A stretch of DNA of 64,000 nucleotides from an uncultured Oscillospiraceae bacterium (GTDB taxonomy: Bacteria > Bacillota > Clostridia > Oscillospirales > Oscillospiraceae), in assembly GCA_947629915.1 (NCBI GenBank), contig CANRFN010000009.1, positions 1-64,000 on the forward strand, written 5' to 3'. Under the pieces are notes generated by a model. It was given only the letters and a program-made list of their open reading frames with translations, was not told where the DNA came from and made no database searches. Within the stretch, counting starts at the first letter, position 1, and each line of letters opens with the position of its first letter. A program made the translations under genes and the position numbers. Below, in pieces: positions 46,585-53,833 of the stretch.

Positions 46585-46986
46585 TGGATTCTGCCAGACT
46601 AGAAAGTCAGCGTTACACCGTTACATCTAGCCTACTACCCTACTATGCTCGCACTTTCTTGTAGTAACATCGCCGTTTTTTATTTAACGGGCGTCAGTTT
46701 GAGATATACAATAAGTCGAATTTCAAATCGCAGCCAGTATCTTTCCATTACCAGCAACTTTGCTTATATCAAGCAAGTTCCGTTTCAAGTTCTTGATCTC
46801 ATTGCAATATTCCACTACTGGTACTCATCTTCTGTGCTAAAGTGCCCACATGCACACTCCCTCGCGGCCACCTGCCAAAACTCCCTCACATTGTTCTTCT
46901 GAGATAGCTACCACAACACAGAAAATGACACCGGCCAGATTCATAGCTGACCGGTGCCAATCACTTGGAAAATCTAGAGAACCACC

Positions 46987-47850
46987 ATGTCGTACCCGCA
47001 CCGCCATTGACCCGAAAGGTCTTAGCGCCTCATTGGAATGTCTGGAGCGGAGTCTGGATCCCAAAGACAACTCACCGTTTACAGGGGAATACTCATCCGT
47101 CCTTGCCATGGCAACAAATCCGGACTTGTCCTACACATATGTGGTGCCTCTGTCGCAGATTATGCTCTAACAAAGTGCGTCAAAGCAATAAACCCCTGCT
47201 ATGGCGGTGATGTTCAGAACGTCTGCGATGCTGGTTAGCTGAGCTATGGTAGGCGGCGGGTAGTGAGTCAAATTCACGAACACCTTGTTGCCGGAGTTTA
47301 CATGGATATTCTCTCGCGCTACACACTTCATATAGTCTACCTCTGCAAGGTAGCAATGGACATTGTGGCAAAGCTCAACCCGCCGGACAAGAGCGGCGTA
47401 CGGATCGCCAAGCTGGACGAGATGTCCTACCGGGAGAAACTGTGGTCTCATACGCCTCTGACAGGCTTTTGGCAAGTTGGAGAATGGTATTCCAAGCGCC
47501 TGGAATCGCTGGAACTGCCACCATAAAAGACATCGCCGGGTGCTCTCTGGGCAGTGGTGCTGGCTTCTATAACGAAGACCTGCTGTACAAGATGTTCGGG
47601 GTAAGACCATGCATAGTGCTGGGAGCCCTGCACCATAGCAGACATCCAGAGCCACGAGCCAGTGAACAACAGTATGTGCAGCGGACAGGTTCTGACATCT
47701 CCATACTCCGATAAAGTGCGGTTATTGGTCCATAAGACGGCGAATATGATGATACTGAATCTTGTCGATAAAGGATTGTAACCGATCAGTTGACGCTCTC
47801 CGTCCACTATGACAACTCTGTGATACAGGACCCAACCGGAGATGATGATA
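46987..47850 (+). pseudogene. Degenerate second copy of the UvrX-like polymerase gene with an internal inversion
   Basis: The plus-strand text follows the intact polymerase at 37079: RTAIDPKGLSASLECLERSL at the N-terminus, SPFTGEYSSV and YTYVV, then from 47341 LYLCKVAMDIVAKLNPPDKS, DEMSYREKLWSHTPLTGFW and, after more shifts, YNEDLLYKMFGV and DQLTLSVHYDN. Between them, 47167-47338 matches only on the minus strand, where it reads VARENIHVNSGNKVFVNLTH and IADVLNITAIAG, equivalent to polymerase residues about 130-180. The catalytic Asp-Glu pair has become Asn-Lys. Homology starts upstream of the ATG, including the hairpin. Confidence 0.85.
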
Positions 47851-48020
47851 CGCGACACTCTGCTGAAGATAGATCCATTGAATTATATATTCACCCAAGA
47901 GACCACAGAATGCTACCAACAAATGGCTCCATGCGTCTAGGCTAGATTGACTCGCAAAATTTTATGACGCATTTTCATAACGTATTTTGTTATCACTATC
48001 ATCAAAGATTTGTGCTTATA

Positions 48021-49127
48021 TTATTGAGTACAATATTTTAATAAGCAATTAACCACTTTTTCCATCTGTGGCAACAAGCCAATGGATACCCGCACGCATT
48101 CTCTAACGCTCTCGCTCTGATTAATATCACGAACAAAAATATCGTTTCTTTGTAAATAAGATAATATCTCTTGCTTTGTTAGTTGATCACAGCATCGAAT
48201 CAACACAAAGTTTCCCTGAGATTCATAAGCGTGAAATCGATCTCCAGGAAGTTTGTTTATTGAGTCTATAAAATAGTCGCGTGCAATTCTAACTTCTCTA
48301 ACATAGTCTTGCATGTATTGCGTATTTTCCAAAGCTCCAATGACTGCTTCTTGCGCGAAAGTAGTGATATTTTTCGGATTCCGGATACTTGAAATAAACT
48401 GAATATTCTCGCTTGAAGAAATCAGGTACCCGAATCGTATGTTTGCCAACGCAAACGCCTTAGACATGGTTCTAGCTATCAAAATATTATCATATTTCAT
48501 GACCAATTTCTGGCATGTTATACCACTGAATTCCCAGTAAGCTTCATCAATTAAAAACATTGTCTGAGAATATTTCTTCAAAAGGTGTTCAATGTAATCT
48601 GGTGCTAGCTGTATTCCTGTTGGATTATTAGGGTTACATATATATACAAGTGATGGATTTTTTCTATCTATCTTGTCTTCAAAACTATCTGGACAAAATC
48701 TAAAGTCATCCTTCATTTCATAGTACATCACATGTGCTCCTGCCACTTGTGCAGTAAGCCTAAAATTATCATAGCTCGGCCACATTAGAAGGACAGGATC
48801 ACCAACCGTTATAAAAAGTTTTGATATATATTCTTCTAATGAATCAGAACTTGCAAAATATTGGAGATATTTCGTATTGAGCCCCGTATATTCAGACAGC
48901 AATTCAAGTATTCTGCTATTATTTGTAGCTGGATAGAGATTTAGGAACGAACCATCATTGATCAATCTCTTTAGTCTATTTGTAACCTGTGGTGCCGGTT
49001 CAATAGTGGCCTCGTTCCAGTCTAACTTTAGTATATTTTTTCGATCCTCTGGTTCAGCTTGCCAAATTTTATGGGATGCAACATTGTAAGGTTTAAAGTT
49101 TCTTAAGTATTTATTGATATAGCTCAT
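48021..49127 (-). CDS. Histidinol-phosphate-aminotransferase/CobD-like PLP enzyme
   Basis: The 368-residue fold-type I PLP enzyme has the HisC-like N-terminus (KLDWNEATIEPAPQV), the YICNPNNPTGI motif, LIDEAYWEFSG, and the PLP-Lys in RTMSKAFALANIRFGYL. HisC, the threonine-phosphate decarboxylase CobD and several aminotransferases share this layout, so the reaction cannot be fixed. No histidine-biosynthesis genes are near. It is the last gene of the AT-rich operon, 31 bases after the HAD gene, and is related to the C-terminal half of the fusion at 51961. GAGGTG precedes the ATG. Confidence 0.9.
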   Translation of the reverse strand: MSYINKYLRNFKPYNVASHKIWQAEPEDRKNILKLDWNEATIEPAPQVTNRLKRLINDGSFLNLYPATNNSRILELLSEYTGLNTKYLQYFASSDSLEEYISKLFITVGDPVLLMWPSYDNFRLTAQVAGAHVMYYEMKDDFRFCPDSFEDKIDRKNPSLVYICNPNNPTGIQLAPDYIEHLLKKYSQTMFLIDEAYWEFSGITCQKLVMKYDNILIARTMSKAFALANIRFGYLISSSENIQFISSIRNPKNITTFAQEAVIGALENTQYMQDYVREVRIARDYFIDSINKLPGDRFHAYESQGNFVLIRCCDQLTKQEILSYLQRNDIFVRDINQSESVRECVRVSIGLLPQMEKVVNCLLKYCTQ

Positions 49128-49157
49128 ATACTTTTCACCTCAATTATTCTTTCATTA

Positions 49158-49850
49158 TTAATAACAGATGATTTCAGCGCCTATGTCCAGCATCCATCTT
49201 TCAGGGTCATTTCCTTTATTAACGCAGACAACTTTATCGCAAAGTTTTAATAGAGGCATATCTGAACTGGAGTCAGTATATCCTATCACAGAAGTGAACC
49301 TAGATTTAAACTCCGTACTGCCGAAATGTTCATTCAATCGTCTCACTTTTTCTTCACCGGAATTATCTTTTCCAATAATTCGTCCCGTAAAAACCCCACT
49401 TTTATATTCAAACTCTGATGCAAATAGAATTGGAATATTAAATTCTTCCACAAAATATTTTAGATATATGGCATATCCGGCACTATCTACAACAATCACA
49501 GCATCTTCAGATTGATATCTTTTAATCGTATCAATTATCTTTTTGATTAAATGCGGTTTTATTATTTCGATATAGTATTGGTTTGCAAATTCGTCTAATT
49601 CTTTATAAGAAATACCTTTAATTTGATATAAAAGAAGTGCTTTATTAATTGGCATTTTTGAGAATATATAGTTAAAACGTTTTATAAAACCAGTTCTAAC
49701 CAAAAAGCAACGAAGCCTTTCATATCGATTTATAGCTATATCCTTTTTTCTAATTACATATCTCACGAAAGCATTACCCGTCTGAAAATCAGCTATAGTC
49801 CCGCAGAAATCATATATGACCAGTAACTTTGGTTTATCATTTTGATTCAT
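49158..49850 (-). CDS. HAD-family hydrolase (SerB-like subclass) with altered motif I
   Basis: The 230-residue protein has HAD motif I as IYDFCGTIA, motif II VVVDSAG, a Lys region and motif IV GYTDSSSDMPLL. The helical cap between motif I and II fits subclass IB, as in phosphoserine phosphatase. Motif I normally reads DxDGT; here the second Asp, the general acid/base, is Cys. A phosphatase working on a phosphorylated amino acid or amino alcohol would fit the operon, but the Asp-to-Cys change leaves activity in doubt. GAGGT lies before the ATG. Confidence 0.85.
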   Translation of the reverse strand: MNQNDKPKLLVIYDFCGTIADFQTGNAFVRYVIRKKDIAINRYERLRCFLVRTGFIKRFNYIFSKMPINKALLLYQIKGISYKELDEFANQYYIEIIKPHLIKKIIDTIKRYQSEDAVIVVDSAGYAIYLKYFVEEFNIPILFASEFEYKSGVFTGRIIGKDNSGEEKVRRLNEHFGSTEFKSRFTSVIGYTDSSSDMPLLKLCDKVVCVNKGNDPERWMLDIGAEIICY

Positions 49851-49859
49851 CTGTAAACC

Positions 49860-50807
49860 TCATTGTAACATCATATTTTCAGGTATATGAATAAGATCAC
49901 CAAGTTCTTCGTCAAATGAATGAGGTTCGATTTGCATAAATCCTCCTGTAGGATAAAATGTCATTTCTCCAAGCATAGGCATTCTCTCGGAATCATAAAA
50001 GTCCATTCTCACAAACGGGAATCCCTTTGAGAGCGTTTTGCTTATTTCTACCATTTCATCAAGATGTTTTGGCTTTTCTGCTGTCTCAGCAGTTGGATGA
50101 TATCCCAATGAAGCTTCAATCTTATTCCAATTCAAATCAAAAAAAGTTCTAGGATAGTCGTTGTCAATAAAGGTTCTTGATGTTGTATACACAAACCTAA
50201 CAAATCCATTAAAGCAGAAGAACTTATAGTCCTTCAAATTTCCGCCATCGCTTATAATATGGAGCCATTCCTCGGCTAAGACTCTTGGCTGCCTATCATA
50301 GTACCCCAAGCTAAATGAATTCAGCAGCGTATTTCGTGGATCAAACCATTTTTTTACTTCTTTATATATCATCGAAAAATTGGCACTCTCTTTGTCTTTT
50401 ACAAAAATTATATTCTTCCCATCACTTGAAATTGTTGATTTAAGCACAAATTCTCGAGGTAGCTTCTCCCAACCATTTCTAAACTCATCAGGGGTAGAAT
50501 AGATGCCAAATGCTTCAGCACAGAAATCATAATCCCCCAAGTTATCTTTTATATATGTTTTAAATTCATATTTATCCACTATTTGGCCAATCTTTGGATT
50601 AAGATATAGTAATTTGTATGTATGGATTTTTTCCGTAAATGTTTTCGCTTCATGCAAATCAAATCTATATCCGAAAGTATGTTCGTAAACATCCATGTCC
50701 TTTTTTATGCGATACTCTAATGGCATTTTATACATTGGAGGTGCAAACTTAATTCGCATCTTTTTTGCAGCGCTGAACAAACCATTTCTGATTTTATTTT
50801 CTTCCAT
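49860..50807 (-). CDS. TupA-like ATP-grasp protein
   Basis: The 315-residue protein matches the TupA-like ATP-grasp family: AKTFTEKIHTYKLLYLNPKI, VDKYEFKTYIKDNLG, the PREFVLKSTISSDGKNI lysine region, YKFFCFNGFVRFVY, and the late metal-binding block RMDFYDSERMPMLGEMTFYP. Family members ligate carboxylates to amines, for instance in the teichuronopeptide polymer that gave TupA its name. Next to an opine-dehydrogenase-like gene it could attach an amino acid derivative to a surface polymer. GAGGGA lies before the ATG. Confidence 0.85.
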   Translation of the reverse strand: MEENKIRNGLFSAAKKMRIKFAPPMYKMPLEYRIKKDMDVYEHTFGYRFDLHEAKTFTEKIHTYKLLYLNPKIGQIVDKYEFKTYIKDNLGDYDFCAEAFGIYSTPDEFRNGWEKLPREFVLKSTISSDGKNIIFVKDKESANFSMIYKEVKKWFDPRNTLLNSFSLGYYDRQPRVLAEEWLHIISDGGNLKDYKFFCFNGFVRFVYTTSRTFIDNDYPRTFFDLNWNKIEASLGYHPTAETAEKPKHLDEMVEISKTLSKGFPFVRMDFYDSERMPMLGEMTFYPTGGFMQIEPHSFDEELGDLIHIPENMMLQ

Positions 50808-50816
50808 GTTATTCCC

Positions 50817-51944
50817 TCATCTCAGATAGTAACTCACTAATTCTTTTCTTGTCATAATGCCGTATCGTTGCGGAATTCCGGTGTATATCAAGTCCTTTCC
50901 CCTAAACTCTCCATTTTTGTACCATTCAAGCCCCATATATTCTGCATACCAACTAAGTATTTTATCCATTACCCTAGCTTTCGTTCCGAAGAAATCACAG
51001 TAAGATCTAATAATTGCCAACCCCCATGGGAAGTCTTCAGTAAACATTCTTGAATCAATATCTGCAATATAACCATCTTTACTCTCTAATTGTTTCATTG
51101 GTGCATAAACAGATTGGAATGTTGGTATGCTATTGATTTTTTTAGTCATCAAGCTTATTGTTTGAGCACCATAATGCTCAGCTAATGGTCTAATTGCACT
51201 GGTATCGAGTTCGGTTATATGTGCCAATAATTCTCTTAATTCTGCATCCAAACTGAAAAGTGTACGAGAAGCTTCGTCTGTCCACCCAACATAAAACTTG
51301 CATTTTTCTTTAAAAATGTAATCTCTACTATATTGCCCAAAAATCTCATATGTCCTTGAAGTATGAAGAATGGGATTGGTTGGTGTCAATGCAATCGATA
51401 AATAATTATCGGCCTTTTTGGTTTTTAACCCACATGCCTCAACTGCACTGCAGACGAAATCTAACCTCTTTTGAATCTGTGCACCAACAACACTGTATGG
51501 CTTCCAGCTCTTTAAATTAGTTTCGTATCCATATGTTTCAAGTTTTGCTGTGAATGGAACCCTTTGAAATCCAAATAATGTTTTATCTTTAGAAAAATAC
51601 CTATCAAAGAAAAACTCACATCCACCTCCACCAGGCAATACACCAACTAATGCTGTTCTTGACACAAAGGGTGAAATATCTGCAAATGCCTTTTCTACAG
51701 CAAAATGCGGAAGTGCTACAAACACTATATCTGCTTCACATGCTGCTACATTCGGATCAGCCGATATGCAGTCTATCTCTACCTCATATGCTTTTTTTCC
51801 TTCCCAGTCGTTACATTTAATTATTTTATTAAATTTTTCTGGATGTCTAGTAAATAATGAAACATATTTGTCCGTGTCACTATGCTTGATATAGCAAGCC
51901 AATGTTGTTCCGATATGACCTCCGCCAACAATACAAATCTTCAT
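50817..51944 (-). CDS. NAD(P)-dependent octopine/nopaline dehydrogenase-family protein
   Basis: The 375-residue protein has an N-terminal Rossmann motif (CIVGGGHIGTTLA) and the helical C-terminal domain of opine dehydrogenases, with the conserved LTPTNPILHTSRTYEIFG region holding the catalytic His. The family reductively joins an alpha-keto acid and the amino group of an amino acid to give N-(carboxyalkyl)amino acids. Both substrates are unknown here. It sits nine bases before the ATP-grasp gene and 16 bases after the nucleotidyltransferase fusion, so it is in the same operon. Confidence 0.85.
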   Translation of the reverse strand: MKICIVGGGHIGTTLACYIKHSDTDKYVSLFTRHPEKFNKIIKCNDWEGKKAYEVEIDCISADPNVAACEADIVFVALPHFAVEKAFADISPFVSRTALVGVLPGGGGCEFFFDRYFSKDKTLFGFQRVPFTAKLETYGYETNLKSWKPYSVVGAQIQKRLDFVCSAVEACGLKTKKADNYLSIALTPTNPILHTSRTYEIFGQYSRDYIFKEKCKFYVGWTDEASRTLFSLDAELRELLAHITELDTSAIRPLAEHYGAQTISLMTKKINSIPTFQSVYAPMKQLESKDGYIADIDSRMFTEDFPWGLAIIRSYCDFFGTKARVMDKILSWYAEYMGLEWYKNGEFRGKDLIYTGIPQRYGIMTRKELVSYYLR

Positions 51945-51960
51945 AAATTATCAATCTCCA

Positions 51961-53778
51961 CTAAACTATATTATTCTTTATTGCAGCTATTAGCATATTG
52001 TTCTCTTCTTTTGTCTTTACCGCTATTCTGATGAACTGCTTTTCATCTTCTCCCATCTTCGGACTTAAGTTTTTAATAAGAATATTGCTATTGACGATTA
52101 GCCTACGTGTTAACTCTTCCGCACTCACTCCGTTAACTATTTCAGCCATAATATAGTTAGCCTGTGAAGGTATCACACGTAGACCTTCAACCATGGAAAG
52201 CTCATGAATAAAGCGTTTTCGCTCTTCGCGGAAGATGTCAAGAGCCATTTTGTAATCTGTTTTATATTTTTCCTCAATTTGCATGTAGAATTCCGCAAAT
52301 GAATTAATATTCCAGATCGCTACATCTTTTTTCATTTTTTTAATTATCTCTGTATCACCCGAAGCAAGAATCCCCAGCCTTAAGCCTGGAACACCATATG
52401 ATTTTGATATACTTTTTATAACCAGAAGATGATTATTTTCATCGTTAATAATATCGTTCGTGATTAATGTATTATTTAATTCATCTGCAAAATCAGCAAA
52501 AGATTCATCAATCAGCAAGTGAATATTCTTTTCCTTTGTCCATTTAACCAAATTCAGAATATCACTTTTTTCTATATAATTTCCCGATGGATTATCTGGA
52601 TTAATAATAACCAGCGTTTTTATGCTTTTGTCGCCAAAAAACTCTATCAAGTCATTGTATCTATATGTATAATTCTCGTTCTGTGGCCAATAAGCAACAA
52701 TATTTTCCTCTTTCTTTCTATGAGAATATTCCTCAAATGTCGGACGGACAATACCAACCTTATCGGGGAGAAGTTCCATTACACATTTAATGAGTTCCGC
52801 TGCTCCGTTACCGACAAGGATATTATCTTGATGTACATCGAAATTCTTTGCTGCCAGAAGCGAGTTAACTTTCATGCCAGATGGATATTGAGTAAGTAAT
52901 GTAGTAAAACTCGCCTGAATTTCATCAATCATCCTTTGAGGCGGGAAATATGGATTCACCAGGTAGCAAAAGTCAATCAGATCAGGATACCTCCAATAGC
53001 CTCCATATCTTCCCTGAAGAAGTTTCACCCGTATATCTTCATCTGGTGTAAAGATTGACTCTGCAATATCTAGATCTTGAATATCATCTATCTCATACCA
53101 TCTTTGACCGCTTAATCTCTTTGCCTTTATAACTGGGTCATCCAGCATCGTTATCACTCGAAGTACCTGCTCATAATATTCATTCTCACCTAGAGCAGAC
53201 TGATACGCAACCAAAAATGGTACATAGTGTGTTATGGAAAAATGCTTTGAAAACTTATATATATTAACGGTTTTGTAATACTGCCCGATTTCGCTATACT
53301 TGAATTTATTTCCTGGCACAAATGCTTCTATTGAATCATCATCTGCAAGTTTTACGCAAGTGCCATCCATCCATGATTCATATTTGTCTACTAAAGCAAG
53401 TGTATCTCGTGGATCATTGATTAGCGCCTCAATCACACCGTCTTCAAATATTAGATCTGATTCAAATAGGAGTGTATCATCCTGGCAAAGATACTCTCTA
53501 GCAAGCGCCAAAGAGTAAATATTATTTGTTTTACTATACACAGGATTGTTCACATACACCACTGGAGTTTGAATTCCCAGAGTATTAATGTATTCAATTA
53601 ACTTTTGGCTCTCATATCCAACAACAATAACAATCCTAGACAAATGCTGTTCTTCTATTTGGCGAAGCATGCGATCAATCAACGTCACACCGTTCACTTT
53701 TACCATGCACTTTGTATTGTTCTGTGTTAACTCTTTCAGTCTGCGCCCCATGCCTGCCGCTAGTATAATCGCTTGCAT
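51961..53778 (-). CDS. Nucleotidyltransferase fused to a HisC/CobD-like PLP enzyme
   Basis: The 605-residue protein has two parts. Residues 1-240 are a LicC/PntC-type nucleotidyltransferase (AIILAAGMGRRLKELT, then KCMVKVNGVTLIDRML, NIYSLALAREYL, LLFESDLIFEDG, YEIDDIQDL). Residues 255-600 are a fold-type I PLP enzyme (ILVGNGAAELIKCVMELLPD, IINPDNPSGN, LLIDESFADF, PLP-Lys in SISKSYGVPGLRLGIL). Known analogues couple CTP activation of a phospho- or phosphono-amino compound with its synthesis (LicC for phosphocholine; PntC fused to a transaminase for aminoethylphosphonate). A decarboxylase of phosphoserine/phosphothreonine is another reading. No PEP mutase is in the window. GGGAGG lies seven bases before the ATG. 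Confidence 0.9.
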   Translation of the reverse strand: MQAIILAAGMGRRLKELTQNNTKCMVKVNGVTLIDRMLRQIEEQHLSRIVIVVGYESQKLIEYINTLGIQTPVVYVNNPVYSKTNNIYSLALAREYLCQDDTLLFESDLIFEDGVIEALINDPRDTLALVDKYESWMDGTCVKLADDDSIEAFVPGNKFKYSEIGQYYKTVNIYKFSKHFSITHYVPFLVAYQSALGENEYYEQVLRVITMLDDPVIKAKRLSGQRWYEIDDIQDLDIAESIFTPDEDIRVKLLQGRYGGYWRYPDLIDFCYLVNPYFPPQRMIDEIQASFTTLLTQYPSGMKVNSLLAAKNFDVHQDNILVGNGAAELIKCVMELLPDKVGIVRPTFEEYSHRKKEENIVAYWPQNENYTYRYNDLIEFFGDKSIKTLVIINPDNPSGNYIEKSDILNLVKWTKEKNIHLLIDESFADFADELNNTLITNDIINDENNHLLVIKSISKSYGVPGLRLGILASGDTEIIKKMKKDVAIWNINSFAEFYMQIEEKYKTDYKMALDIFREERKRFIHELSMVEGLRVIPSQANYIMAEIVNGVSAEELTRRLIVNSNILIKNLSPKMGEDEKQFIRIAVKTKEENNMLIAAIKNNIV

Positions 53779-53833
53779 AGTCTTTCCTCCCGCGACAAAA
53801 TCATATTACCAGTTTTCTTCATTGCATTACCAT

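Larger units (their letters stand above)
45990..46913. other. Gene-free AT-rich region with two dyad sites
   Basis: No credible gene is seen on either strand over 920 bases. It contains two copies of the dyad ACGTAATNNNNATTACGT, listed separately, and otherwise pyrimidine-rich plus-strand sequence (about 46440-46560). The promoter of the broken secreted-protein gene should lie at its left end. Confidence 0.65.

Noticed and set aside
47167..47655. A 162-codon minus-strand frame as an independent gene
   Set aside because: Part of it is the inverted polymerase segment and the rest is the complement of the plus-strand pseudogene; it has no start site or family.
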